Source: Mercenaria mercenaria (lineage: Eukaryota > Mollusca > Bivalvia > Venerida > Veneridae). From it: a DNA stretch of 64,000 nt. The translations under genes were made by a program, and so were the position numbers. The notes beneath the pieces were generated by a model. It saw nothing but the letters and a program-made list of their open reading frames with translations, was not told where the DNA came from and did not search any database. Positions within the stretch are counted from its first letter, which is position 1, and the number at the start of each line of letters is the position of its first letter. Positions 23,672 to 35,895 of this stretch are shown piece by piece. The DNA is taken from positions 70,385,001 through 70,449,000 of the forward strand of contig NC_069377.1 of assembly GCF_021730395.1 (NCBI RefSeq). The letters run 5' to 3'.

Positions 23672-24589
23672 CTGGTATTCGGCTCGGGGTTGATTGTCTA
23701 AAAGCGGAAACAATTAAGGTGCCTGATATTTGATCTGGTTTTACGTAAAACTATATAAATTACTACATAGATTTAGGTCATTTATAGCATAAGAGTTTGT
23801 GTAAGATGGAGTTTTCGAATATTTCACCATCTGAGATACACATTAAACATGCCTTATTCTGAGAAACCACCAAACCTCTTGTTTTTATGTTATTGGTGAT
23901 ATAAGGAAGTATTATATGAAAATGAGAATCTGTATTATCTATTCATCTACTGGTTAAGCTTGTCTGAAATGCAGAAACATTTATACATGTACGTTACAGC
24001 ATGTACTTCTTGACCACCTGAAGCGGGTTCAATCCAGTATGAGATAAACATTTACAGACAGTATGTTTTGAAGGTTATGTATGACAACTGCTTTAATACC
24101 TATCATGCACATTTTAAAAAGGCGAAATATTCATTACATTTGTATCTCACAGTAAAAGAATAGAATGTTAAGGATATCTCGTTCCCATAAACAACACAAG
24201 AAAGAGAATGATCAAAATCTATGTGCAGCAGATTATCACAACACTGGTTCAAGTTGGGTGAATGCCAGAGAATGCTATGATTTTTGTATGATGAGATATA
24301 TACAATCTATACTTGTACTTAATTTTGAAAGGTTTGTTACCGGTAGTCACATCATAATAAGTAATATCACCATGGTGATACTGTCGTGCGTGTCTTTCTT
24401 ATGGATACAAACCTTCAATGTCAGAAACTCGGGTCTAAAATGCCTGTTATAGAAGATCAGCAATATGTGAAATCTGTATTTTCCGTCTTCAGACATTTCC
24501 TCCGTTTGCATCAAAAGATTTCATGATCACAAAATCATAAAATATATTACATTTATTGCTGAGTTTCGACCGCAAAATGTGCCGCTGTA

Positions 24590-25010
24590 CTGGATCTTAG
24601 TAGTGTTTTATTTTTCTGGTCTTTTTAGATCATGGGGTTCACTCAATGTTCTTGTATAATAGAAATCCGCTTAAGCACGTATTAGGGGTATGAGGGGTGT
24701 TGCACTTTCCACTTTCCCACACGAATACTCATTCAAACCGGCTGTGCTAATATTTTGCGTACTTCCCAAACTATCTTCCTAATACGATTTATTTAGCTAC
24801 CATAACCACAGTCTTCCTATGATTTGTGGCGGTCTTAAAATAACGACCCGCACTTAAACTCAGTGTTGTTAATATTTCAGGTCGTTGGGATCATGGAATA
24901 CATTCAATATTCTTGCATAACTTAATTCCGCTTATGTCACTGTTACATTTTAAGCTGCATGGAGGCTGTTGCTTTTACTTTTCCGTCACTTGAACAGACT
25001 CAATCAAATT
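24590..25010. repeat. two degenerate tandem copies, about 265 bp apart
   Basis: Segment 24600-24740 aligns with 24870-25005: AGATCATGGGGTTCACTCAA with GGGATCATGGAATACATTCA, TTCTTGTATAAT with TTCTTGCATAAC, and TCCGCTTA in both. An old local duplication with no coding content. Confidence 0.65.
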
Positions 25011-25139
25011 TAGTTTGTTACGTTTGCTTGTTTACTGTTATATGTTCTCAATGGAGATTCATTTGATGTCACAACCTGATTTACAAGTTTGTAAGCACAG
25101 CTTTGACGGATAGGTTCCATTTGTACCGTAAAAAGTTAA

Positions 25140-25325
25140 TTGTTCGTTTGTTTAAATAGGTTTAACGCCGTTTTTCAACAGTATTTCAGAGGTGGCGTAC
25201 GAGTAATTTCAGACACAATGTCTTTTGTCAAATCGGCACGGAGAACATACGCCCCATCTAGGGATCGAACTCACGATTCCGCGATCCGTAGATCAGAGCT
25301 CTCCCTATTGAGCTAAGCGGGTACT
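25140..25325 (-). mobile_element. tRNA-derived SINE (family 1), internally deleted
   Basis: Minus-strand head at about 25248-25321: A-box TAGCTCAATAGG, B-box GAGTTCGATCC. The body (GTTTAACGCCG, CAACAGTATTTCAG) is as at 5005-5285 but shorter by about 95 bp in the middle. Confidence 0.78.
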
Positions 25326-25364
25326 GCTGCAAAAGGTTACGGTCCTTTGATTTTTTTCTACACC

Positions 25365-25628
25365 GTTTTTTTTGTGGGGTTTAATGTCGCACCGATAACT
25401 ATAGGTCATATAGCGACTTTCCAGCTTTAACGGTGAAGGAAGACCCCAGGTGCACCTCCGTGCATTAATCCATCACGGGTGGGCACCTGGGTAGAACCAC
25501 CGACCTTCCGTATGCCAGCTTCCTCACATGAAAAATCTAACGCCCCAAGTGAGGCTCGAACCCACATCTGTGAGGGGAAAGTGATTTGAAGTCACCGACC
25601 TTAACCACTCTGCCACGAAAGCCCCACA
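25365..25628 (-). mobile_element. tRNA-derived SINE (family 2), fullest copy
   Basis: The minus-strand head reads GTGGCAGAGTGGTTAAGG (A-box) and GTGGGTTCGAGCC (B-box), a Leu/Ser-tRNA-like arrangement. The body contains CACTTGGGGCGTTAG, CCAGGTGCCCACCCG, GGTCTTCCTTCACC and GTCGCTATATGACC. Other pieces of the family lie at 1727-2000, 29685-29850 and 51800-51995. Confidence 0.82.
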
Positions 25629-26327
25629 CTGTTTAATAAAATAGGTAAATGAATACCACCAAACACGAATAATAGTATATTTTAATTTTATTATTCTAAC
25701 CAAATGTAAACATGATAATATGATTATATGAATGTTTTAGATAGGCCCCAAAAGGTACCCGTAAACAGTAATGTTATAACAAATAAATACCAGTAATATT
25801 AGAAAATACCAAAATATACAAACATAAAATATATAAAAGTGTACTTATATCAACAGATGTGCCAAACACGTTATTCATTATATGCAAAACAGTATAATAT
25901 TTGGTACGGCGAGTAGTTGTTAGCTTCGGCCTCGGACAAAAAAAAAACAAAACAATTACGTGCACGAACGTTAGGCAGGGAGCGGTATAAACCCTACGTA
26001 CAGCTCCAGAACTAACCCATATGAAATTATGCTTTATGAAAGCAAAAACGTCTAGTATTTTTCTTAAAGAAATCCGTCCTCTTTATATTTCATCACGCAC
26101 CGTCAACTGTAACTGTTTTCGGTTCATTTTGTTTCCCACGTTTGTCTACTTCATTGTTATCGTTATCCTTTTTAAAACTTTGCCCGTTTCAGATAGCATT
26201 TTCTCTAGCCGTTTGTATGCAATATTTATATATACATATGCGCGATAAACTGGAAACCCTTTACCTTGATCTAGATGAAATTTCGCATTTTCAAATCATT
26301 AAATTATAAATTATAAATCACGTTTTA

Positions 26328-26518
26328 TTACGCCATGTAAGTACGAATTTTTTCTTTGATATATCGGTGACAAACAGCACAAGTTTGTAACGGTTCTGCA
26401 CAGGACATACAAAGCCTATGGTGAGTACACGGCAAGAATAATGCGTTTATTTCGTTCTTTCCACACATCATACAAAATACATGACTCTTAAGTCGCTTAT
26501 TTTCCTCAACAGGTGTCT
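26328..26518 (-). CDS. gene A exon 8: RING and stop
   Basis: 191 nt, the same length as gene C. Encodes ETPVEENKRLKSHVFCMMCG, KNEINALFLPCTHHRLCMSC, AEPLQTCAVCHRYIKEKIR and TYMA, stop TAA at 26328-26330. The C-x2-C, C-x-H-x3-C-x2-C and C-x2-C zinc pairs are complete. The aromatic residue in the tail fits the RING dimer tail of IAPs. Confidence 0.95.
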
Positions 26519-29500
26519 CTGAAATTAATTGCAAAAGGAATGATTATGTTATATAACGAAAGTAATAAAAGTATATGCTGAATCTAGTTACAACAAAGTT
26601 AATCATGAAACAGACAAGAATTTACTGTAAAAATCGCCTAAATTAAACCACAGCCAGTACCTCAGTAAACATTTCTTGATAACTGACAACGTTCTTTGGA
26701 TTCACGATTTGGACGACCCAAGACCAACTAAACGAGTCCATCGCTTGCGTTTAAATGCCTAGCTTTGCAGAGGTATTGCCATAAATTAACAGAAACTTCT
26801 CCGAATTTATGATATTTTATTCAGTTTGCATATTGCAGTTTTCAATTATTTACTTAATACGCGATAAGGCAGCCTGCTAATGCACAGGTTTCTAATAATA
26901 ATGTTCTTGTGGTTTAGTGGTTGTGATTGAGAAAATCAAGCTGTTTCAAACATTTACATATAAATATTACCTGTTATATTACATTCGGTTTCAATATTGG
27001 CTTGTTTTCTATCTCTTATCACTTCTATTGCATCTACTATATCTTCGATTGAAGGTTTTGTGTTTCCTTTAAGAAAAGGAAAAAAGAAAATGTAAGGACT
27101 ATCTGTAACTCACTATGGAGACGAATATCACTTTTAACAAACTAGCCTACCTATCTTAATATACATTTTATGATACTGTGGATGTCTTAGTCCCATGAAA
27201 AGTATTCATCGCGTTCAACAAGAAATGATATATTAATATGAAATATAACTAAATCACGTATTGATCACCCATCGTAAATTGTGTTCAGAAAACAGGTAAG
27301 TTATTGTATGTAAGAAAGAGGCATTTAAACACAATGAAAATGTTGCTAAGTAGCTTGCAACACATTGGACATTTCATGAAAAGATAAAGACGTTAACGTG
27401 CTCACATAGATTTAATTGGAAGTATGATTTTAAAACAAGTTTCGTATTTTATTGCATAACAAGACTGATCATAAATATTTTTTGTCAAACCTCTATCCCT
27501 AAGTTCAAGTACGGCTTCTTTTAATTCTGTGTCTTCAAAACCCATATCACGACATATAGGGGCGTGCTGTTTAATGATAATATCAGTTTCCGAGTCCCTT
27601 AATCGTAGTCTTTCCATGGCACCTGTCATATCATCAGGCCCTGTCCCTCCACTTGCCTCAAACCTCTGTTTTTATGAGAAACAAAGAGAATCTATTAATC
27701 TATAAGCAGAAAATATTAGGCACTTAATTATATTTTATCTGATCTCCTCATTTATCATTAGAAACACATAACGACATTTTGATGGTCAACATTTAAAAAA
27801 TCAAAATCCTTATTTACCTCATTTTCAACAGACGCTTGCACTAGAGCTATGAATTGTTCCCCTTTTTGTTCCAAAGCATAAGGGCACGCGGGAAACCATC
27901 TGCAGTGTTCTGTCCAAGGGTCGTCTTCAGGATCCCAGCGTCTTAAACCACCGTCACAGGCAAAACAGCGCACTTGGTCTTCAATACCTTAAATTTACTC
28001 AAATATTAGAAGAAACTTTCAGACTAATTTATTATCTGATTGTCATACTAAATACATATCGGATGTTCATTTTTTAAAAAAAGGTACCAGAATGAAAAGA
28101 ATAAAAAGTAAGATTAATGTGTCATAAGCGATACAACATAGACACCGACACGACAATGCAACAAGCGGCCCTTTTCCTGTGTATGTAAACTTTTTTAGTC
28201 AAAATCTATCTTTCCTGAAAATCATATGGTGATAATGAATACAATTCTTTTCTGACATTGACATTAAAACGTCCACGTAAGGACACTGATTAATAAATGA
28301 CGTACCTGTGTAATACAGACCCGCTTCGGCCAGTCTTTGAGGTGTTTGTATTAACTGTAAAGGCCAGTTTTTAAATGATGAAAGACGTGCTTGTATTGAC
28401 TGATATTCGGGATGTCGGTAACTTGATCTTAAAACTGGATCCACTTCGCCTGTTATTGAAAATCATGATAATTGTATTTGATAACCAAAGTTTGAAAAAA
28501 ATCTTTTTCTGCTCAAATTATATCAAAATCCTATCAGTTTGCTACTATGGAACCACGATGCGACATTCTATTTGATATTTTGCTTCTTGCTTCACTTTTA
28601 CCTTTTGGGTTTCAAGAACACATTTAAGGGTCTACATACCTCCTTATAGTAATTAAGACGTCAACGTATTAAGCAAATTTTAAGGTACAAAGTATGTGCT
28701 ATTTTAAATCTAAGCAGTGGACTCTTTTGCATTTTATAAAATCTCGATGTAACATGCTTTATTCTTTTCGTTTTTACTGTTGTCTTTTTGCTATTTGTGT
28801 TTTACAGTTTGCTTCTTGCATTTTGCTATTTCAGTTCTGCACTAAGTATCTTTTTAAAAGTTCGATTATTTTAAGGTAGCACAGTAATCTGTTATATCGA
28901 GCAGGAGCATACAGGCAAAATAGGAATGTCTTGATATAAGTATCGCTTTTCTCAAATAAAATTACTTATCACAGACTTCTCGAAAATACATTATATTTGC
29001 TTTCTATGTTTATCAGTTTTATCATTCTATGCAAGACTGTGAGTCCAACAAAACAGGTTCAGTTAAATGTCTATCTTGTTTTATTTTCCAATAAATAGAA
29101 CACACAAATTATATAATACAATATGCAAATAATAATATTCTACCAATCCAGAAAAGCATATATCTATGTGAAAGAATAAAGCGAAATTATTTATCACGAA
29201 AACCAAGAAATACATTATAAGCACAACTATTTCAAATGTACTCAAAATTAGAGGCGCACATGTTGGAGTATTTCTGTTTCTACGGAACCATATGCAAGCT
29301 TCATACTTGAAATGTTGCACTCGAAGGGTTTTATATATATATTGCAAATTGTTCTAACTAAAATATTTGATGTAAGATATAATGCTAGTACTAATATCAT
29401 TCATGTTTTGTACAGTAATTATTTAGTAATCCTCCAAAAAACTTAACAACGTATATGTCATTCTTGTTCACATTATTTGTGCCTTTTTTTTTGAACAATC

Positions 29501-32054
29501 ATCTAGCTTAGCAAATAAACACATCATCATCATGACGTGATTTGATACAACAAAACTGCTCAGGCTTTCGTATTTTAAATCAGAAATGTTTGTATTTCTT
29601 TTCTCAAGGGTAGCTGTGTTGAAGATTTCCAACTTTAAGTCTAAAGTTATATTCTTTTCAATCATCATACTGAAGCGCATGCAGCCATCCAGCTGGCTTA
29701 CGGAAGGTCGCTGGTTCTACCCAGGTGCCAGCCCGTGATAAAATAATGCTTGAAGAGCACATGGGGCCTTCCTCCACCATCAAAGCTGGAAAGTCGCCAT
29801 AAGACATATAATTGTGTTGGGGGGTATGTTAAACCCAACAATACAAAAATCATGCAGGTGAAACAAGTAAAAATAATTTTGTTAACTGACCATTCAGTTG
29901 CTGCCGACGATTAAACTCTGGATCAACTTGTTGTAATTGTCTCTGAAAATACAAAAAGTTTGTATCATATTTTCATTTCATATACCTTTAAAACACAATA
30001 TATTATAATAAATAACTTGCGAATTCTTACACAATGTGTGCAAATCATTTTCCTTGTAACATCAGGAAAATCTACAGTTTAGGTGCACCCATGCATACAA
30101 TATTACACAATATATTATTAGTCATGACTACCATTTTATGTTTTAATAAATTCATTAGAACATAATTTACTTCATTCAGTAACATTAACAATAATATATG
30201 ACACATTTACAGTTGCTAGCTTTCCTTAGGTAAAAAGCGGGCATTATCTTGAATGGTTACATGTTCCGGTAAACATATATGTATGGTACCTTTAAAGTGG
30301 CTAGCCTTTCTTCCCCAAGCAGTTTGGGCAAGAAGGGACATTGTCCTGAATGTCTAACATGTTCCATTAAGGGATCATCATCATCAGAAAAATCTTTAAG
30401 CCCAATACCACATTGGAAACAACGGACAAGGTCACCTTGATCTGAAAAAATCAAACGATATATGCCAACATAGATATAATGAAATACATGTAATATTTTC
30501 ATTTAATTGGTGGGGTGCAGTATAAATGTGTTCAGATTAGACGTATTGCCGTACAGTCCTTTTGCATTAGAATGATATTGCATTTCCAAGAATCAAGTAC
30601 AGGCGTCTTGCTCCTATAGTGTGTATCCCGTATTCCTGATATACACAGAAATATAATTAAGTTTTAGTACCACTTCCCTCACCCACTTTTCTTATATGTA
30701 CATACCTAGTCATAACCACTTTATTTTATACATGCATGTACTTCAGTGTTTATTCTTCATTTTAAACACTCATTTTCAAAATAGTCCTATTCTTGGAGAT
30801 TGTACCACATATATACATACATCAGCCTTTCCACAATGAAAAATAATATTTAGAGATTAACCTATATATTTAGAGAAAATAAGTATGCTTCCTTTCAGCT
30901 CTCTTATGATAATTTCACTTCACAGTATCTATCTTATATACAGATGATAAACTTTGCCAGACAAGCAAGTTAGTAAGCACTTACATGCTTAAAATGCAGT
31001 GTATTGTTCCAGTGTTTTAAGAAAATAATACTATAAACTTACTAGTATAGAAAAATCCAACCTTACTCAGCTGGGCAGAGGTCGGATATTCTAGTGGCCA
31101 CCTTAGGTAAGATGTTAATCTTTCGTTGTAGTTCATATAATCTCTATATCTGGCCGGGTTTGTTGGACGATTTGACGCAGCAGACAAAGTGGAGTTGTTT
31201 TGGAATAAGTGCAAAGAATTACCAAATGCATACGAATGACTATCAGAGAAAATGGATGAATGCCCGGCAGATGTAACCTGTTCGTCAGTTTGTTGCTCAT
31301 CAGAGCTTACTTGTGTTGGGTATTTATACAGTCCATCTTCAACTGGATAATGACAAAAGACTCTTTCGCGTTGTGGAAGAGTTACCCTGCTTAAACGTGA
31401 TTTCAACTCTTTCATCTGGTTTTTTAAAGAAGTGTCTAACTGCCGTTTATCTCTATTGTCACTGACTTCTTCCGTAGAAATTTGGACGTTCGTTTCATGT
31501 TCAATTGTATGTATGTTCGATTTAAAACTTTTTAAATAAACACTAGTATTCTTTTTCCTGCCCTTGTAATAAATCGGTATTATATCTCGAAGTTCAACGA
31601 GCACTGTAACATTCATGCTTTCTTCACTCATACGTAATTTGTCGAACAAAAAGTATGTCATAGCATTTTTTGGTAATACATGTATTTTATCTCCTTCAGT
31701 TCCGAAAATGACAAAAGTTTTATAAATGTTACATATATCAGTCAGTCCTGTTAATAAAATCATTTTCGTATTTGTGTTTGTTATCATTTTAGCGCGAAAT
31801 TTCTTATCGTATTTGAGGTGAATGCACATGTCCCCTGCTTGAAACACAATAGGGTAATGTTTAAATGTATTTAGGAGAACTTCAATATCCATCAGAGCAC
31901 TAGATGAATCATTATCGTCTCGTTTTATCTTTATCATATCCACTTTCCCGGTGTCACAGTCAAGCTTGTCTCCCCTTTCCAAAAATATATCCTCTTTAAA
32001 TCTTAGCTCCATATTTTTGTTCTTGTGCTTTTCAGCGTTCTCCGTCTTCGACAT
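26328..32054 (-). CDS. IAP gene A: novel N-terminal domain, BIR1, BIR2, UBA, RING (8 exons, 663 aa)
   Basis: Eight exons join in phase into 1992 nt: 31043-32054, 30290-30441, 29891-29942, 28306-28449, 27818-27987, 27491-27665, 26971-27066, 26328-26518. Residues 1 to about 230 form a divergent domain with no family known to me. BIR1 (about 296-375) is split by intron 1 and has C-x2-C-x16-H-x6-C. BIR2 (about 413-495) has the same zinc pattern and an intact IAP-binding groove (LRRWDPEDDPWTEH then CRW), so it is type II. UBA (about 536-570) contains MGF. The C-terminal RING (about 618-655) is C3HC4 with CTHHRLC, ending IRTYMA. The layout is that of cIAP/XIAP-type E3 ligases, which ubiquitinate partners and bind caspases or Smac-like peptides. 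Only two BIRs and no CARD are present. It faces away from gene B, 11 kb off. Expression not known. Confidence 0.9.
26971..27066 (-). CDS. gene A exon 7: UBA-RING linker helix
   Basis: 96 nt, phase 1 in and out. Encodes GNTKPSIEDIVDAIEVIRDR and KQANIETECNIT. The P-S-(I/L)-E-D-I helix is shared with gene C. Confidence 0.85.
27491..27665 (-). CDS. gene A exon 6: UBA
   Basis: 175 nt, phase 1 out through an unusual GTTTGA donor that genes B (GTTTGT) and C (GTTTAA) share in form. Encodes RFEASGGTGPDDM, GAMERLRLRD, then the UBA core KQHAPICRDMGFEDTELKE and AVLELRDRG. Confidence 0.9.
27818..27987 (-). CDS. gene A exon 5: zinc-binding half of BIR2
   Basis: 170 nt. Encodes IEDQVRCFACDGGLRRW, DPEDDPWTEHCRWFPACPY, ALEQKGEQFIALVQASVENE. 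All zinc ligands and both groove Trp residues are present. A run of 70 bases (27862-27931) is identical to gene C 57822-57891. Confidence 0.95.
28306..28449 (-). CDS. gene A exon 4: first half of BIR2
   Basis: 144 nt, phase 1 in and out. Encodes GEVDPVLRSSYRHPEYQ, IQARLSSFKNWPL, QTPQRLAEAGLYYTG. The R-L-x-S-F-x-x-W-P and AGLYYTG motifs are classic BIR. Confidence 0.93.
29685..29850 (+). mobile_element. SINE body fragment (family 2) in gene A intron 3
   Basis: Plus-orientation body CATCCAGCTGGCTTACGGAA, CCCAGGTGCCAGCCCG, GGAAAGTCGCCATAAGAC. It matches the 25365-25628 copy. The tRNA-like head is missing. Confidence 0.7.
29891..29942 (-). CDS. gene A exon 3: inter-BIR linker
   Basis: 52 nt, same length and phase as gene B exon 3. 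Encodes RQLQQVDPEFNRRQQLN. Recognised by its position, splice sites and the D-P-E-(F/Y)-N-R match to gene B. Confidence 0.85.
30290..30441 (-). CDS. gene A exon 2: zinc-binding half of BIR1
   Basis: 152 nt, the same length as in gene B. Encodes GDLVRCFQCGIGLKDFS, DDDDPLMEHVRHSGQCPFL, then a short helix. Where type II BIRs carry the groove Trp it has Phe, and the second Trp is replaced by His, so BIR1 probably does not bind AVPI-type peptides. Confidence 0.92.
31043..32054 (-). CDS. gene A exon 1: novel domain plus first half of BIR1
   Basis: 1012 nt from ATG (MSKTENAEKH) to a GTAAGT donor, phase 1 out; unusually long for this gene. The N-terminal part shares with gene B a GKV(D/E)(M/L)IK(I/V) start, an IHVL strand and a (N/Q)VTV strand. 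A conserved CHYPVE / CQHYPI motif lies just after LSRVTLPQ, and a low-complexity linker (SSDEQQTDEQ) follows. The end encodes RLTSYLRWPLEYPTSAQ and VGFFYT, the first half of BIR1. ATG chosen because gene B starts with the same MSKT. Confidence 0.88.
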
Positions 32055-32568
32055 ATTGTATTATATTGTATCACTCATTGTGTTTTATGTAAGAATAATG
32101 TATCCTTCATTACTAACCACAAATGCATTTGTTGATTCCTGTCAATCTGAACAAACTTGTTTTGAATACATATAAGGATATTAATATTATTGGCATTTTT
32201 GATACTTATCCGACAGGAAATTCACATTCAAACAAAGTACACAAAATATATACTTTTCTTTTGTTATTGAAACAAATCGAGAAAGAAGCAAATAACTTTA
32301 AATGAAAAATAAATAAATGTTTTTCAGGAAACAATTTTTTTTAATACAGTGAAACGAGCCTTGATGGATCGGCCTTAAAATATATAAGCTTTCATTTGAT
32401 CTAAACAATTAAAAGATTTAAAAACATATTCTGTCCGATTTTGGGTTGGTTTACATAAATATATATTAGAATGATACTGTCTTCGACATATTGATAAAGT
32501 ACTTTCAGCATAGATTTAATGTTGATAGAAATGCACTCATACATCAATTGAAAGTTTAAACTTATAAA

Positions 32569-34761
32569 CAAGAGATCACAGAGTGATCTTGGCGCCCACA
32601 ATTGAGCCATTTTTGATTGTTCCAAATTTCAAGACTAGCTCAAGGTCAAAATCAAGGTCAAATTTCATTTCAGTACACATCACATGTGGTCCATGTATGT
32701 GATCCAAATTTGAAAGCTGTCGCTTGAGAAATGTGAAAGTAGCTAGGTCACAAGATCAATTTCAAGTTCAAAGTTCATTTCGGTATACAAAACTATGCAT
32801 GTTCTTCAAATTTGGAGGCTGCAGCTTGAGAAATGTGAAAGTAGGTATTAGATAAAAATCAATGTCAAATTTCAGTTCGGAACACAAAAATATGCATGTG
32901 GTCCAAATCCAAATTTGAAGCCTGTAGCTTGAGAAATGTGGAAGTAGGTCAATAGGTCAAAATCAAGGTCAAATTTTATTTTGGAACACGAAACTATGCA
33001 TGTAATCCAAATTTGAAGCCTGTACCTTCAAAAATGTGAAAGTAGGTCACTAGGTCAAAATCAAGGTCAAAGTTTTTTTCGGTACACAAAACTATGCATG
33101 TGGTCCAAATTTGAAGGCTGTAGCTTGAGAAATGTGAAAGTAGGTCACTAGGTCAATGTCAAGGTCAAAGTGTTTTCGGTACACAAAACTATGCATGTGG
33201 TCCAAATTTGAAGGCTGTAGCTTGAGAAATGTGAAAGTAGGTCACTAGGTCAAAATCAAGGTCAAACTTCATTTCGGAACACAAAACTATCCACATGGTC
33301 CAAATTTGAAGGCTGTAGCTTGAGAAATGTGAAAGTAGGTCACTAGGTCAAAATCAATGTCAAATTTTTTTCTGAACACAAAACTATGCATGTGGTCCAA
33401 ATTTGAAGCCTGTACCTTCAAAAATGTGAAAGTAGGTCACTAGGTCAATGTCAAGGTCGAAGTCTTTTTCAGTATAAAACTACGCATGAGGTCCAAATTT
33501 CAAGGCTGTAGCTTGAGAAATGTGAAAGAAGGTCACTAGGTCAAAATAAAGGTCAAATTTCATTTCGGAACACAAAACTATGCATGTGGTCCAAATTTGG
33601 AGCCTGTATCTTCAAAAATGTGAAAGTAGGTCACTAGGTCAATGTCAAGGTCAAAGTTTTTTTCCGGTGCACAAAACTATGCATGTGGTCCAAATGTGAA
33701 GGCTGTAGCTACAGAAATGTGAAAGTAGGTCACTAGGTCAATATCAAGGTCAACTCATGTCAATGTTCATCTTGCCACTCAAAACTATACATGTGGTCCA
33801 AATTTGAATGTTGTAGGTTATTGACAAGAAGATTTTAAAAGCTTTTTTCCGTATAAATCTATATGAACCATGTGACCCCCAGGGCGGGGCCATATTTGAC
33901 CCTAGGGGGATAATTTGAACAAACTTGGTATAGAACCACGAGATGATGCTACATAACAAATATCAAATCCATAGGCTTTGTAGTTTGGACAAGAAGATTT
34001 TCAAAGTTTTTCCCTATATAAGTCTATTTAAACCATGTGACCCCCAGGGCGGGCCATATTTGACCCTAGGGGGATATTTTGAACAACCTTAGTAGAAGAC
34101 TACTAGATGATGTCACATACAAAATATCAAAGCCCTAGGTCCTGTGGTTTTAGACAAGAGGTTTTTTTGAAGTTTTTCCCTATAGAAGTCTATATAAACC
34201 ATGTGACCCCAGGGCGGGGCCATATTTAACCCTAGGGGGATAATTTGAACAATTTTAGTAGAAGACCACTAGATGATGTCACATGCAAATATCAAAGCCC
34301 TAGGCCCTGTGGTTTTGGACAAGAGGTTTTTCTCAGTTTTTCCCTATATAAGTCAAAACCATGTGACCCCGGAGCGGGGCCATATTTGACCCCAGGGATA
34401 TAATTTGAATTATCTTGGTAGAGGACCACTAGATGATGCTTCATACCAAATATCAAAGCCCTTAAGGCCCTGTGGTTTTGGACAAGAAGATTTTCAAAAA
34501 TTTTCCCTATATAAATCTATGTAAATTATAAAAATAAACAAAGGGCCATTCCTCACTAGAAAAATGTTGAACCAGTCTGATTTTCAGAGGGACACAACTA
34601 GGGTACAAATACATCATTCTGACAAAGTTTGGTCAAAATCACCCCAGTAGTTTCTGAGGAGATGCGATAACGAGAAATTGTTAACGGACGGACGGAATGA
34701 CGGACGGACGGACCACGGACGCAGAGTGATTTGAATAGCCCACCATCTAATGATGGTGGGC
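32569..34761. mobile_element. hairpin-ended tandem-core element, copy W
   Basis: Starts CAAGAG plus hairpin GATCACAGAGTGATC. Ends GACGGACGGAC, hairpin CCCACCATC ... GATGGTGGG, then C. TAAA on both sides. There are two core blocks: 32640-33760 has units of about 97-101 bp (TAGCTTGAGAAATGTGAAAG, TAGGTCACTAGGTCAA), and 33840-34530 has units of about 165 bp (CCATGTGACCCCCAGGGCGG). It sits about 0.5 kb upstream of the gene A start codon, so any 5' UTR exon of gene A lies across it or beyond it. Confidence 0.85.
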
Positions 34762-35770
34762 TAAAAAGAGAGATGATTTGAAAATCGTCATTTCAAAAAG
34801 CTCGAGCAAAATGTTTCAATAATGTAATAAATTGTAAAGGTTTTGTAATATACATGTAATAACTTATTTTCTATTTAATATTACAAGTTTAAGCGAAACG
34901 TCCTTACCTGTACAGTCTGACCCATATCCTTTCATTTAATGCGCAGTTGAAGTTATAGCAAAATAGAGACATGTCATTGAATACAAGTGCGTAAATAAAA
35001 ATCAATATAAATATACGGTGGCCAAGGACGTTCAACATAGAATGATCAATGTCATGATTTTCGGTTTGCCAGTCAGATTTTGATTTTATTTCTTACATAT
35101 AACAGTTATTCCTGAGAAAACAACAGCATAGATAATATTTTCGTAGGAGCTTTGCAGGTTGAAACTTTTCAATTTCATTTGCATTCATATTAAAGTATAG
35201 GGCTCGGCATGTGACCTTGATTATTATTAGGTGGAACGTAAATATGTACAATAGTGTACTGGTTTTTGACGTCGGTAATTTCTATCTGCCTGACTAGTGG
35301 AAGCATGAATTGAATGCATCTCTGTTGAATCTCGTGGATACCTATATTTTTATCTTCGCCCTTGCATGATAAACATTTCTAAAAGAAATATCTTTTAAAA
35401 CATTGACTGTATCTAATTTTGTTATCGTGGCATGTATGTTAGTCACCTTGTATGTTTATCTAGACTTAATGTCTGAAATAACAAAATCCAATATTATCTT
35501 TTATCTTTCTAGTGTACTTTATGCAAACTAAATACATTTTTGTTGTCACGCATTACAATTGCTTACGCTTATCTGTATTATCAATATAATTCATCACGCG
35601 GTGTGTTCGAAGTATGATGGCTGGTTTGTGCCATTGGCGCGTTTATGTTATTTCTCTTAGGGGTTCGGAATAAGCCAAAAAAAAAACAAAGACAAATATC
35701 AAACAGGGAATGCCACGCACCAAAAACGCAGCCTCCTCAAAACGAAACCCACAGCACGCAGACGCGTGCA

Positions 35771-35830
<60 letters not shown>

Positions 35831-35863
35831 CCAACACATTAGGACAAAACGAAAAAACAAAGG

Positions 35864-35893
<30 letters not shown>
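35771..35893. repeat. CA microsatellite in two blocks
   Basis: (CA)n at 35771-35829 and 35866-35893, separated by a short unit containing GACAAAACGAAAAAACAAAG that is repeated again after the second block. Open frames (HTHTHT or CVCVCV) here are artefacts. Confidence 0.95.

Positions 35894-35895
<2 letters not shown>

Noticed and set aside
24165-24452. 95-codon plus-strand frame
   Set aside because: No motif, no splice context, AT-rich codon use like the surrounding noncoding DNA.
25555-25628. Leu/Ser-like tRNA gene on the minus strand
   Set aside because: Head of a family 2 SINE; no proper acceptor stem, and the body follows directly.
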